The notes: generated by a model from the sequence alone, not told the origin. 64,000 nt of DNA from Streptomyces nitrosporeus (GCF_008704555.1 NZ_CP023702.1:6610001-6674000); one strand, 5' to 3'; positions 8,381 through 17,565 are shown, counted from the first letter of the stretch. Translations and numbers: made by a program.

Positions 8381-9205
8381 ATGAAGTTCGCGGTTCTCGG
8401 CCCCCTGTCCCTCACGGACGGAAACGGGTCCCTCCTCCCGACCGCGCCCAAGACGCGTCAGCTGCTGGCCCTTCTGCTGCTCCACGCGAACTCCTTGGTG
8501 ACACTGGAGACCTGCCTCCAGGAACTGTGGGGCGAGTCCTCGCCGCGCAGCGCCGTGCAGAGCGTGCACACCCGGGTCTTCCAGATCCGGCAGGCGCTGG
8601 CCGGCGACCTGTCGGGCCGGACGACGGAGGAGAGCAAGCGCATCCTGAAGACGCATCACCAGGGCTATTCACTGGAGGTGGAAAAAGGGTCCCTCGATCT
8701 GGACGTACTCGAAACACACCTGACGAAGTACCGTCGGGCCCAGTCGCGCCAGGACGATGTCGGAGTTTCCACGGAACTCCGCGCCGCGCTCTCCCTGTGG
8801 CGCGGCCGCACTCTGCTGGACATCCAGCAGGGGGAATGTATACAGGCTTATGCGACGGGCATGGAAGATCTCCGTATGACCGTGCTGGAACAGTGCATCG
8901 AAGCGGAATTACGGCTCGGTATGCACCACCGTCTTCTTTCGGAACTGAGCACGCTCGTTTCCCGGTACCCGGTGCACGAGAACCTCCATGCCCAGTACAT
9001 GATCGCCCTGTACCGGTCGGGCCGTACCGTGGAATCACTCAGGACCTATCACCGGCTCCGCAAGACCCTCACGGAAGAACTCGGAATCGAACCTTCCCAC
9101 CGGGTCAGGCAGTTGCAGACCGCCGTACTGGCGAAGAGCACCGAACTCGACGTGGTGCCGCAGGACAGGGCGGTCCTCTCGATGAGTCTGATGTCGGGCC
9201 GTTGA
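8381..9205 (+). CDS. Small SARP-family transcriptional activator with a TTA codon
   Basis: A 274 aa regulator of the AfsR/DnrI/ActII-4 type. The N-terminal OmpR-like winged helix covers about residues 1-95 (MKFAVLGPLSL, KTRQLLALLLLHAN, QSVHTRVFQIRQAL). The bacterial activation domain follows at about 100-245, ending in YRSGRTVESLRTYHRLRKTLTEELGIEP. There is no NB-ARC or TPR extension. SARPs activate biosynthetic clusters by binding repeats upstream of promoters. Codon 177 is TTA (8909-8911), so translation should depend on the bldA tRNA. It is divergent from the leftward run and leads the rightward run, so it is the likely pathway activator. Confidence 0.93.
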   Translation: MKFAVLGPLSLTDGNGSLLPTAPKTRQLLALLLLHANSLVTLETCLQELWGESSPRSAVQSVHTRVFQIRQALAGDLSGRTTEESKRILKTHHQGYSLEVEKGSLDLDVLETHLTKYRRAQSRQDDVGVSTELRAALSLWRGRTLLDIQQGECIQAYATGMEDLRMTVLEQCIEAELRLGMHHRLLSELSTLVSRYPVHENLHAQYMIALYRSGRTVESLRTYHRLRKTLTEELGIEPSHRVRQLQTAVLAKSTELDVVPQDRAVLSMSLMSGR

Positions 9206-9280
9206 CGGCGCTTCGCACCGGGACCCCTCTTCGCCGCAGGCCTTCGACAGCCGTGGCACCGCCGACCGAGGAGAGCGTAC

Positions 9281-10639
9281 GTGTCAGCCGTGGATGTGCA
9301 CTCCGCGCCCGGTCACGGGCCCGGCCCCACCGGGAAGGAAGCCAGACGGATCCGCCGGTTCGAGACCCGGATCGCCGTCTGCGCGGGCGGCGGCGAGATC
9401 TGCGACGGGTGGGTGCTCGGCGTCGTGGGGGCGGCGCTGCCGCTGGCGCGCGACGACCTGCGGCTCACCCCCGCATGGGTCGGCCTGATCGGTTCGGCGT
9501 CGCTGATCGGCCTGTTCCTCGGCGGCCTGGTCTTCGGATGGCTGACCGACAGGATAGGCCGGCAGAAGATGTACCTCATCGATCTGCTGGTCTTCCTGAT
9601 CGGTTCCCTGCTGCAACTCGTGGTCCAGGACCCCGTCCAGCTGCTCGCCGTACGCCTGGTCATGGGAGCGGCGGTGGGCGCCGACTACGCCATCGCGGGG
9701 GCGCTGGTCGCGGAGTTCGTGTCACCCGCGCGACGAGGACGCCTCCTGGCCTCCCTCATCGTCTTCTGGTACGTCGGCTACACCCTGGCGACCGGGCTCG
9801 GCATCGCGATGGCGTCCCTCACCGACGACGCGTCCGCGTGGCGGTGGATACTCGCCAGCAGTGCGCTGCCCTCCCTCGTGGTGCTGCTCGCCCGGCTGGG
9901 AACCCCGGAGTCCCCGAGCTGGCTGGCGAGCAAGGGCCGGATCGCGGAGGCGGAGGCGATCAGCCGGCGACGGCTCGGCCGGGAACTCGAACGGCCCGCG
10001 GCCGAGGACCCGCCCGTACGCACCCGCCACACCACCCTCTTCGCCCCGGAGTATCTCCGCCGCACCCTGTTCACCAGCCTGTTCTGGCTCTGCCAGGTGA
10101 CCCCGTTCTTCGCCATCTCCACCTTCGCGCCCCAGGTGCTCGGCCTGCTCGGCGCCCCGGACAACGGTCTCGGCGAACTGCTGCTCAACGTCTTCCTGCT
10201 GGTGGGCTGCCTGACCGGTATGGCCGTCATCGACAGGGTGGGCCGCCGGGCCCTTCTCCTGTGGCCCTTCTGCGTCACCGCCGTGGCCCTCCTCGTCCTC
10301 GGGCTGTGGCCCCAGGCGCACCAGGGGGTCGTCGCCCTCTGCTTCGGGGTCTTCGCCCTGTTCCACGCGGGGTCGAGTGTGCTCCAGGCCGTCTACCCCA
10401 GCGAGGTGTTCCCCACCGCGATCAGGGCCACCGGCATCGGGCTGGCCGCCGCGGTCAGCCGGATCGGAGCGGCAGCGGGCACCTTCCTCGTCCCGCTGGG
10501 GCTCCAGGCCTGGGGGGTCGGCGCGGTGATGCTGCTGGGCTGCGCAGTCTCCGTGCTGGGGGCCCTGGTGACGGCCGCTTGGGCACCGGAGACCGGCGGC
10601 CTGGAACCGGCCCGGGCGAGCCGCCCGCGAAGCCGCTGA
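9281..10639 (+). CDS. MFS transporter, sugar/organic-acid porter type
   Basis: A 452 aa permease with 12 predicted helices. The loop 2-3 signature LVFGWLTDRIGRQKMYLID, the PESPSWL motif after helix 6 and AVYPSEVFPTAIRATGIGLAAAVSRIGA in the second half are typical of the sugar porter/aromatic-acid MFS subgroup. GTG start at 9281 with AGGAGAG upstream. It follows the SARP by 75 nt and precedes metK by 78 nt. This is the second transporter of the cluster, so one may import a precursor and the other export the product. The sequence does not say which. Confidence 0.88.
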   Translation: MSAVDVHSAPGHGPGPTGKEARRIRRFETRIAVCAGGGEICDGWVLGVVGAALPLARDDLRLTPAWVGLIGSASLIGLFLGGLVFGWLTDRIGRQKMYLIDLLVFLIGSLLQLVVQDPVQLLAVRLVMGAAVGADYAIAGALVAEFVSPARRGRLLASLIVFWYVGYTLATGLGIAMASLTDDASAWRWILASSALPSLVVLLARLGTPESPSWLASKGRIAEAEAISRRRLGRELERPAAEDPPVRTRHTTLFAPEYLRRTLFTSLFWLCQVTPFFAISTFAPQVLGLLGAPDNGLGELLLNVFLLVGCLTGMAVIDRVGRRALLLWPFCVTAVALLVLGLWPQAHQGVVALCFGVFALFHAGSSVLQAVYPSEVFPTAIRATGIGLAAAVSRIGAAAGTFLVPLGLQAWGVGAVMLLGCAVSVLGALVTAAWAPETGGLEPARASRPRSR

Positions 10640-10717
10640 GCGGACCCGCGGCACGGCCCGCCCCCCGTACCCCCAGCCCTTCACCCCGTATCCCGAACCC
10701 CTCTCACCAGGAGTGCC

Positions 10718-11950
10718 ATGTCCCGCCGTCTCTTCACCTCGGAGTCTGTCACCGAGGGTCATCCCGACAAGATCGCCGATCAGATCAGCGACACCGTTCT
10801 CGATGCGCTTCTGCGTGAGGATCCTTCTTCGCGTGTGGCGGTCGAGACCCTGATCACTACGGGTCTCGTGCATGTTGCGGGAGAGGTCACGACCAAGGCT
10901 TATGCCGATATTCCCACTCTTGTGCGTAACAAGGTGCTGGAGATCGGTTACGACTCCTCGAAGAAGGGTTTCGACGGGGCTTCGTGTGGTGTTTCGGTGT
11001 CCATCGGGGCGCAGTCGCCGGACATCGCGCAGGGTGTGGACACCGCGTACGAGAAGCGGGTCGAGGGGGATGAGGACGAGCTCGACAAGCAGGGTGCCGG
11101 TGATCAGGGGCTGATGTTCGGGTATGCCTGTGATGAGACGCCGGAGTTGATGCCGTTGCCGATTCATCTGGCGCACCGGTTGTCGCGGCGGTTGTCGGAG
11201 GTGCGTAAGAACGGGACGATTCCGTATCTGCGGCCGGACGGCAAGACGCAGGTGACGATCGAGTACGACGGTGACAAGGCGGTGCGTCTGGACACGGTGG
11301 TGGTGTCTTCGCAGCATGCTTCGGACATCGATCTGGATTCGTTGCTGGCGCCTGACATCCGTGAGTTCGTGGTGGAGCATGTGCTGGGTCAGCTGGTGGG
11401 GGACGGTATCAAGCTGGATACCGAGGGTTACCGGTTGTTGGTGAATCCGACGGGGCGTTTCGAGATCGGTGGGCCGATGGGGGATGCGGGTCTGACCGGG
11501 CGGAAGATCATCATTGACACCTACGGGGGTTATGCCCGTCATGGTGGTGGTGCTTTCTCGGGGAAGGATCCGTCGAAGGTGGACCGTTCGGCGGCGTACG
11601 CGATGCGGTGGGTCGCCAAGAACGTGGTGGCCGCGGGGCTGGCGGCGCGGTGTGAGGTCCAGGTCGCGTATGCGATCGGGAAGGCGGAGCCGGTGGGTCT
11701 GTTCGTGGAGACCTTCGGTACGGCGACGGTGGACACGGAGCGGATCGAGCACGCGATCGGTGAGGTCTTCGATCTGCGTCCGGCGGCGATCATCCGTGAT
11801 CTCGATCTGCTGCGTCCGATCTACGCGCAGACCGCGGCGTACGGTCACTTCGGGCGTGAGCTGCCCGACTTCACGTGGGAACGCACCGACCGCATCGACG
11901 CACTGCGCGCCCTCACAGGGGGTGTGGACCGTGGAGCCGCCGCCGTGTAG
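10718..11950 (+). CDS. metK: S-adenosylmethionine synthetase
   Basis: Makes SAM from methionine and ATP. Full length at 410 aa: [20 protein letters not shown] at the N-terminus, [13 protein letters not shown] (ATP site) and [16 protein letters not shown] are all intact. AGGAG lies seven bases upstream of the ATG. From 10718 to about 11870 the gene is visibly less GC-rich at third positions (GCTTATGCCGATATTCCC and similar) than every neighbour, and it returns to cluster-like codons near its end. This resembles a highly expressed housekeeping gene. A separate housekeeping metK is expected elsewhere, so this is probably a second copy that lifts SAM supply for the pathway's methylations. Confidence 0.97.
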   Translation: MSRRLFTSESVTEGHPDKIADQISDTVLDALLREDPSSRVAVETLITTGLVHVAGEVTTKAYADIPTLVRNKVLEIGYDSSKKGFDGASCGVSVSIGAQSPDIAQGVDTAYEKRVEGDEDELDKQGAGDQGLMFGYACDETPELMPLPIHLAHRLSRRLSEVRKNGTIPYLRPDGKTQVTIEYDGDKAVRLDTVVVSSQHASDIDLDSLLAPDIREFVVEHVLGQLVGDGIKLDTEGYRLLVNPTGRFEIGGPMGDAGLTGRKIIIDTYGGYARHGGGAFSGKDPSKVDRSAAYAMRWVAKNVVAAGLAARCEVQVAYAIGKAEPVGLFVETFGTATVDTERIEHAIGEVFDLRPAAIIRDLDLLRPIYAQTAAYGHFGRELPDFTWERTDRIDALRALTGGVDRGAAAV

Positions 11951-12914
11951 GACGCCCGCCGGCCCCCCGCCCCCGGGGAGCGGCGCCCCCTATGCCTTCT
12001 CCTTCGAGTTCTTCCCGGCGAGGACCGAGGCGGGGGAGCGGGCCCTGTGGCAGGCGATCCGCAGGGCCGAGCCGCTGTCGCCCGCGTTCGTGTCGGTCAC
12101 CTACGGGGCGGGCGGCTCCTCCAAGGCCCGCACGGTCGAGGTCGCCCGGCGCATCGCGGCGGAGACGACGCTGCGGCCCGTCGCGCACCTCACCGCGGTC
12201 GGCCACTCGGTGGCCGAACTACGGGGCATCGTCGGCCGGTACGCGGACGCCGGCGTCCGGGACGTCCTGGTGCTCCGCGGGGATCCGCCCGGGAACCCCC
12301 GGGGGGAGTGGACGCCGCACCCGCAGGGCCTGCGACACGCGTACGAACTGGTGGAACTGGTCCGGTCCCTGGGGAACTTCACCATCGGCGTCGCGGCGTT
12401 CCCCGAACGGCACCCGCGGTCGCCCGACTGGGACAGCGACATCCGGCACTTCGTCGCCAAGTGCCGGGCGGGCGCCGACTACGCGATCACGCAGATGTTC
12501 TTCGACGTGGAGGACTACCTGAGGCTGCGTGACCGGGTGACGGCCGCGGGGTGCGACATCCCGCTCATCCCGGAGATCATGCCGGCCACCGGCATCCGCC
12601 AGGCCGCCCGGTTCGCCGAACTCAGCGGCGCCGTGTTCCCCGCCGGTCTCGCGCGCCGCCTGGAGGCGGCCGGGGACGACAGGGACGCCTCGTACCGGAT
12701 CGGCGTGGAGCACGCGACCGCCATGGGCCGCCGCCTGCTGGCCGAAGGCGCGCCGGGACTCCACCACATCACGCTCAACCGCTCCGGCGCGGCCTTCGAC
12801 GTCCACCACGGCGTCCTCGGCGCGGGGGAGGAAACCCTTGTACCGCCCCCCGCGCGAGCGGCGCGTGCCGTGCCCGGACCGCCCTCCGCGGCCACCGGGC
12901 CCCGGCCGTGGTGA
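11931..12914 (+). CDS. metF: Methylenetetrahydrofolate reductase
   Basis: Reduces 5,10-methylene-THF to 5-methyl-THF, the methyl donor for remaking methionine. It has 327 aa with the MetF core: [53 protein letters not shown] and a C-terminal HHITLNRS. The start is placed at GTG 11931 because AGGGGG lies nine bases upstream. This gives a 20-nt overlap with metK and therefore translational coupling; GTG 11922 is possible. About 30 C-terminal residues (Pro/Ala-rich) extend past the fold. With metK and adoK it forms a compact SAM-regeneration set. Confidence 0.93.
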   Translation: MEPPPCRTPAGPPPPGSGAPYAFSFEFFPARTEAGERALWQAIRRAEPLSPAFVSVTYGAGGSSKARTVEVARRIAAETTLRPVAHLTAVGHSVAELRGIVGRYADAGVRDVLVLRGDPPGNPRGEWTPHPQGLRHAYELVELVRSLGNFTIGVAAFPERHPRSPDWDSDIRHFVAKCRAGADYAITQMFFDVEDYLRLRDRVTAAGCDIPLIPEIMPATGIRQAARFAELSGAVFPAGLARRLEAAGDDRDASYRIGVEHATAMGRRLLAEGAPGLHHITLNRSGAAFDVHHGVLGAGEETLVPPPARAARAVPGPPSAATGPRPW

Positions 12915-13030
12915 CCACGCGGGCGGGCCCGGCCCCCGCCGGCCCGGACCGGACGGAGAGATCCGGTCAGGGCCCGCCGGAAAGCGGACCGGCCCATGAC
13001 GACCACCGGACACCCCTGGGGGACGACACC

Positions 13031-14014
13031 GTGCGTATCGCGATCACCGGTTCCATCGCCACCGACCATCTGATGACCTTCCCCGGCCGGTTCACGGAGC
13101 AGCTGGTACCGGGCGGGCTCGGTCACCTTTCGCTCTCCTTCCTCGCCGACGACCTGGAGGTGCGGCGGGGCGGGGTCGCCGCGAACATCGCCTTCGGGCT
13201 CGGCCGGATGGGCCTGACGCCCCATCTGGTCGGCGCGGTGGGAGCGGACTTCGACGACTACCGCAGCTGGCTGGAGGAGAACGGCGTCGACACCGGGTAC
13301 GTCCGCGTCTCCAGCCGGCTGCACACCGCACGCTTCACGTGCACCACGGACCAGGACCAGAACCAGATCGCCACGTTCTACGCCGGGGCCATGGCGGAGG
13401 CCGCGCGGATCGACCTCACCGGCCTCGCCGCCCGGCCGGGCGGGCTGGACCTGGTGCTGGTCGCGCCCGACGCCCCCGACGCGATGATCCGGCACACGAG
13501 GCGGTGCGCGGAACTGGGCGTCGCGTTCGCGGCCGATCCCTCGCAGCAGCTCGCCCGGCTCACCCGTGACGAGGCGCGCCTGCTCGTCACCGGGGCGCGC
13601 TGGCTGTTCACCAACGCCTACGAGGCCGGCCTCCTGACCGAACTGAGCGGCTGGGACCGGGAGGAGATCCTCTCCCGGGTGGGGGCCTGGATCGTCACAC
13701 ACGGTGCCGACGGGGTCCGTATGGCCACCGCCGGCGGTGTGCGGGAGTCCTTCCCGGCCGTGCCGTCCGGGAGCGTGGTGGACCCCACCGGCGCCGGCGA
13801 CGCCTTCCGTGCCGGCTTCCTCGCCGCCACCAGCTGGGGGTTCGCACCCGACACGGCGGTCCCGCTCGGCTGCGCCCTGGCGGCCGAGGCGCTGGAAGCC
13901 GTGGGATCCCAGCTCTACCGGGCGTCCGGGAAGGACCTGCTGGCGCGTGTCACGGCGACGTACGGGGAGTTCGTGGGCGCCCGCCTGGCCCCGCACCTGG
14001 AACAGCTGGGGTGA
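13031..14014 (+). CDS. adoK: Adenosine kinase (PfkB family, actinobacterial type)
   Basis: Phosphorylates the adenosine released when S-adenosylhomocysteine is hydrolysed, which pulls SAM turnover forward. It has 327 aa, close to M. tuberculosis AdoK (324). It shares the characteristic opening IAVTGSIATDHLM-like segment, HTARFTCTTDxxxNQIAxFYxGAM, AFAADPSQQLARL and the PfkB catalytic motif DPTGAGDAFRAGF with Asp257. This sets it apart from fructokinases and ribokinases. GTG start with TGGGGGAC upstream. No SAH hydrolase or MetH gene lies beside it, so those steps presumably use the housekeeping enzymes. Confidence 0.92.
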   Translation: MRIAITGSIATDHLMTFPGRFTEQLVPGGLGHLSLSFLADDLEVRRGGVAANIAFGLGRMGLTPHLVGAVGADFDDYRSWLEENGVDTGYVRVSSRLHTARFTCTTDQDQNQIATFYAGAMAEAARIDLTGLAARPGGLDLVLVAPDAPDAMIRHTRRCAELGVAFAADPSQQLARLTRDEARLLVTGARWLFTNAYEAGLLTELSGWDREEILSRVGAWIVTHGADGVRMATAGGVRESFPAVPSGSVVDPTGAGDAFRAGFLAATSWGFAPDTAVPLGCALAAEALEAVGSQLYRASGKDLLARVTATYGEFVGARLAPHLEQLG

Positions 14015-14026
14015 CGGTGCGCCCCC

Positions 14027-14065
14027 GGGCGTCCCCGGTGCCGGGCCCCGGCACCGAGGACGCCC
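14027..14065 (+). terminator. Long intercistronic hairpin between adoK and the transaldolase-like gene
   Basis: Inverted repeat with 18-base arms (14027-14044 and 14048-14065), one mismatch and a three-base loop, with no T run. It ends six bases before the SD (GAGGAG at 14071) of the next gene. It could stop most transcription after adoK, protect the upstream mRNA or lower expression of the downstream gene. Confidence 0.7.
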
Positions 14066-14089
14066 GACGAGAGGAGAAGTGAGTGAACA

Positions 14090-15199
14090 GTGGACGAAGC
14101 AGAGACGGCTCGTAGCGGCTCCGCTCTGTCGGACCTGGCCCATGAAGGGGTCTCCGTCTGGCTGGACGAGGTCACCCGCCGGACCCTCACCGACGGGACT
14201 CTGAGCCGCCTGGTCTCGAACGCCTCGGTGACCGGCGCCCTCCTGCCCCTGCGGGAGCTCGGGCGCGAAGTGCGGGAGGGCACCGCCTACCGCGGGCAGA
14301 TCGGCGCGCTCGGCGAGCGGGGCGCCGGAGCCGAAGAGGTCCTGCGGGCACTGCACCGCCAGGACGCCCGCCGGGCCTGCGACATGCTCGCGGCACGGTT
14401 CGCGTCCACGCACGGGGCGGACGGATGGGTGTGCGCCGAACTGGACCCGAGGTCCGCGGACGACGTCCGCGGCTCGCTCGCCGAGGCGCGCGGCCTGGTC
14501 CGCGCGGTGGACCGTCCCAACCTGCTGATCACGGTGCCCGCCACCGCGGCGGGCCTGCAAGTGGTGAGCGGCTGCCTCGCGGAGGGGATCGGGGTGAACA
14601 TCAGCCACCTCTACGCGCCGCGCGCGTACGAGGAAGCGGCCGACGCCTGCTTCGAAGGGCTCGAACGGGCCCTCGCCGCCGGGCGCCCGCCGGTCCGCGG
14701 CTCGGTCGCCTCCTTCGGCGCGGTCCGGATGGAGACGGCGCTCCGCGAGCGGCAGGGGCGCACGGTGCCGCACGGCCGCTTCGCACTGGCTCTCGCCCGT
14801 GTCGTGTACCACCTGTACGAGGAACGCCTCGGTACGAGCCACTGGCGCAGGCTCCGCAGCGCGGGGGCCGGGCAGCAGCGGCTGCTCTGGTCCGGCGCCG
14901 CGGAGGCGGACGGCGCGACGGCGGTCCGCCGGGCGGAGGACCTGGTGGCGTGGAACACCGTCCAGGCGATGCCGGCGCGCACCGTCGACGCGGTGGCCCG
15001 GCAGGGCCGGCTGCGGGGCGACACGCTCTTGGGGGAGTCCGCGGCCGCGCGGAGAGACCTGTCGGAACTACGGGCCGGGGGTGTGGACATCGAGGAGCTC
15101 GCGGGGGAGGTGGCGTCCGCGGAGCTCCGCGGGCGGGCGGAGGAGCGGGCGGCACTCGCCGGATCGCTGTGGGAACTCGCGGCAGGAGCCGGGGGATGA
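14090..15199 (+). CDS. Transaldolase-like protein lacking the Schiff-base lysine
   Basis: A 369 aa transaldolase homologue: VWLDEVTRR with Asp26, then VCAELDPRS with the acidic Glu117, then NLLITVPAT followed by GVNISHLY. The position that should be the Schiff-base lysine (NLFIKIPAT in ordinary actinobacterial enzymes, as I remember them) is Thr148. The substrate motif TSNP reads SNAS at 43-46. The usual transaldolase reaction is therefore unlikely. It may be a pseudoenzyme, a partner of the homologue at 6067-7293 or an enzyme with other chemistry. GTG start at 14090 with GAGGAGAAG upstream. It is the last gene of the rightward run. Confidence 0.8.
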   Translation: MDEAETARSGSALSDLAHEGVSVWLDEVTRRTLTDGTLSRLVSNASVTGALLPLRELGREVREGTAYRGQIGALGERGAGAEEVLRALHRQDARRACDMLAARFASTHGADGWVCAELDPRSADDVRGSLAEARGLVRAVDRPNLLITVPATAAGLQVVSGCLAEGIGVNISHLYAPRAYEEAADACFEGLERALAAGRPPVRGSVASFGAVRMETALRERQGRTVPHGRFALALARVVYHLYEERLGTSHWRRLRSAGAGQQRLLWSGAAEADGATAVRRAEDLVAWNTVQAMPARTVDAVARQGRLRGDTLLGESAAARRDLSELRAGGVDIEELAGEVASAELRGRAEERAALAGSLWELAAGAGG

Positions 15200-15248
15200 G
15201 GGACGCGGGGCAGGACGGACGAGGCCCTCCGACGGGCGGGCACGGGAC

Positions 15249-15282
15249 CGGGCGGGTGCGGGGCCGGACCGGCGCCCGCCCG
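15249..15282. terminator. GC-rich hairpin between convergent genes
   Basis: Inverted repeat with 11-base arms at 15249-15259 and 15272-15282 containing one G-T pair. It lies between the convergent ends of the transaldolase-like gene (15199) and pabAB (15319) and probably acts as a bidirectional terminator. Confidence 0.55.
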
Positions 15283-15318
15283 CCCCCGCCCCCGGCTCCG
15301 GCCCCGTGCGGATTCGCC

Positions 15319-17511
15319 TCAGGCGGGACGCGTACCGGTGGAGACGTTTTCGGAGGCGGTGTCGCGGCCGGGGAACACGGCTCCCAGCAGTGCCAGCAGC
15401 GGCGCCGCCTTGACGGCCGTCTCCTCGAACTCGGCCTCGGGGTCCGACAAGGCGGTGATCGCCCCGCCGATGCCGTACCTCACCAGGCCGGGCGTGAGGA
15501 GGGCCGTACGGATGGCGATGCTCAGATCGGCCGCCCCGGAGAGCGAGAAGTACCCGATGGCTCCCGCGTAGACGCCGCGTGGGCCGCCTTCGAGCCGGTC
15601 GATGATCTGCATGGTCCGTTCCTTGGGGGCTCCGGTCATGGAGCCGCCCGGATGCGCCGCGCGCACGCAGTCGACGGCACTGCTGCGCGGGTCCAGGACG
15701 GCGGTGACGGTGCTGACGAGCTGGTGGACGGTGGCGTACGTCTCCACACGGAAGACGTCGTCGGCGGCGACCGAACCGGTTCGCGCGCACCGGCCCAGGT
15801 CGTTGCGGACCAGATCGACGATCATCAGGTTCTCCGCCAGCTCCTTCTCGTCGGTGCGCAGTTCGTCGGCCAGGGCGGCGTCGTGCTCGGGTGTGCTCCC
15901 GCGCGGCCTGGTGCCCTTGATGGGCCTCGACTCCGCCGTACCGTCCGCGCCGACGCGCAGGAAGCGCTCGGGGGAACTGCTCAGCACCGACAGCTCGTCG
16001 AACTTCAGCAGCGCCGCGAACGGGGCGGGTGCGAAGCGGCGCAGATACCGGTAGCTCCGCCACGGGTCGAGGTCCACCCGTGCCGAGGCCATGTTGGTGA
16101 GACAGATCTCGTACGACTCACCGGACCTCAGCTCCGCCTGGCAGGCCCTGATGAGGTCCAGGTACTCCTGGCGGCTGTGCCGCAGGTCCACCCGGACACC
16201 GTGGGCGGGCGGCGCGGGGGCGGGTGCCGGTCCGTGGCCCGCCAGGGCTTCGAGACGGCGGGCGGTCCTCGTCAGCCACGCACGTGCCGTGTCCCGCTCC
16301 CCGGCGCCCTCACCGCCAGGGTCCGTGGGCGCGTCGCCGCCGGGGGCCGCCGGTGCCTCGCCCTCCAGGGCGAGGAGGTACGTCATGCCCTCGCGGTGGT
16401 CGAGGACCACGGCACGGTCGGCGAAGAGCATCGCCGCGTCCGGCTCCCGCGAGGGGTGCGCCGCGGCCCTGCCGGAGACGGGGGTCAGCCCGTACCCCAG
16501 ACAGCCGACCCAGCCGAGCGTGAAGTCGAAGGGGAGCCCGGGCACCCGGGTGTCCGTACGGCGCAGGTCCTCGTCGAGCCAGCTCAGGAAGTCACCGGTG
16601 ACGATCTCCGTGCCGGTACGGGAGTCGACGCGCACCGTGCGGCTGGACACGTCGGCCGTGGCGACGCGGGCGAGGGGGCCGGAGGCGTCGCCCATGAACG
16701 AGAACCGGTCAAGTTCGCCGGTGGCGGTGGCACTGTCCAGCCAGAAGGAACGCGGGGCGGCTCCGTACAGGTCCTGGAAGACGGCTTCGCCGTCCCACCG
16801 GGTCCGCAGCCGTCGTGCGCGGACCCGCAGACGGCGTCGTGGGGGCCGGTTCCGCTCCGGGCCGGGCGTCTCCTCCCGCGGGTTTCCGGACTCCCGCGGC
16901 CGGGTGGCGCCGAGAGGGCCTGAGAAGAACGTCCTCCGGCCCGGGGAAAGGTCCACGAAATTCTTCAGGAGCTGCATCCCGTATTCGGTCCCGATCGACT
17001 CCGGGTGGAACTGGACTCCGTGCAGCGGCCGGTGCCGGTGCTGCATCCCCATGAGAATTCCGTCAGACGTCCATGCTGTCGCCTCGATCTCCTCCGGGAG
17101 CCGGGTGACGGCAAGCGAGTGGTACCGTGCGGCGTCGAACGGGGAGGGAAGGCCGTCGAAGACCCCTGCCCCCGTGTGCACCACGGAAGAAATCCTCCCG
17201 TGGCAGGGTTCCGGCGCCGGGGACACCTTTCCGCCGCCGGCCAGAGCGATTCCCTGATGCCCGAGGCACACACCGAGCAGGGGAACCGCGGCCTCGCGTA
17301 CGATGTCCTCGCATATTCCGAAATCGGCCGGGCGCGCGGCGTTTCCGGGGCCCGGTGAAACAACCACCCTGTCGAAATCCGCGAGATGCCCGGAACGCCA
17401 TCCCGGGTCGTCGTTGCGGACGACCGTCGGCTCCTCACCGGAAATCTGTGCCAGGTAGTCGAACAGGTTGTAGGTGAACGAGTCGTGATTGTCGACCAGC
17501 AGAGTGCGCAT
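15319..17511 (-). CDS. pabAB: Fused aminodeoxychorismate synthase (PabA-PabB)
   Basis: Converts chorismate and glutamine to 4-amino-4-deoxychorismate. The first about 190 residues are a class I glutamine amidotransferase: VDNHDSFTYNL near the start, Cys82 in GVCLGHQGIAL and the His/Glu pair in QFHPES. A chorismate-binding domain follows. It reads PIKGTRPRG, and the Lys (residue 532) is the PabB signature; anthranilate synthases have Ala there. GSMTGAPKERTMQIID and GAIGYFSLSGAADLSIAIRT complete it. At 730 aa it matches the fused enzymes of PABA-derived antibiotics. No PabC lyase or PapB/PapC is nearby. It lies 54 nt downstream of the methyltransferase gene, probably in one operon. Confidence 0.9.
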   Translation of the reverse strand: MRTLLVDNHDSFTYNLFDYLAQISGEEPTVVRNDDPGWRSGHLADFDRVVVSPGPGNAARPADFGICEDIVREAAVPLLGVCLGHQGIALAGGGKVSPAPEPCHGRISSVVHTGAGVFDGLPSPFDAARYHSLAVTRLPEEIEATAWTSDGILMGMQHRHRPLHGVQFHPESIGTEYGMQLLKNFVDLSPGRRTFFSGPLGATRPRESGNPREETPGPERNRPPRRRLRVRARRLRTRWDGEAVFQDLYGAAPRSFWLDSATATGELDRFSFMGDASGPLARVATADVSSRTVRVDSRTGTEIVTGDFLSWLDEDLRRTDTRVPGLPFDFTLGWVGCLGYGLTPVSGRAAAHPSREPDAAMLFADRAVVLDHREGMTYLLALEGEAPAAPGGDAPTDPGGEGAGERDTARAWLTRTARRLEALAGHGPAPAPAPPAHGVRVDLRHSRQEYLDLIRACQAELRSGESYEICLTNMASARVDLDPWRSYRYLRRFAPAPFAALLKFDELSVLSSSPERFLRVGADGTAESRPIKGTRPRGSTPEHDAALADELRTDEKELAENLMIVDLVRNDLGRCARTGSVAADDVFRVETYATVHQLVSTVTAVLDPRSSAVDCVRAAHPGGSMTGAPKERTMQIIDRLEGGPRGVYAGAIGYFSLSGAADLSIAIRTALLTPGLVRYGIGGAITALSDPEAEFEETAVKAAPLLALLGAVFPGRDTASENVSTGTRPA

Positions 17512-17565
17512 CGGTGGTGACGTCTCCTGGAAGTCGTGGCCGGCCGGACCGCGGCGGTGCGGGAG

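Noticed and set aside
12915-13030. Riboswitch upstream of adoK (SAH or SAM type)
   Set aside because: The 116-base gap has only generic GC-rich repeats and none of the conserved SAH or SAM riboswitch segments I know.
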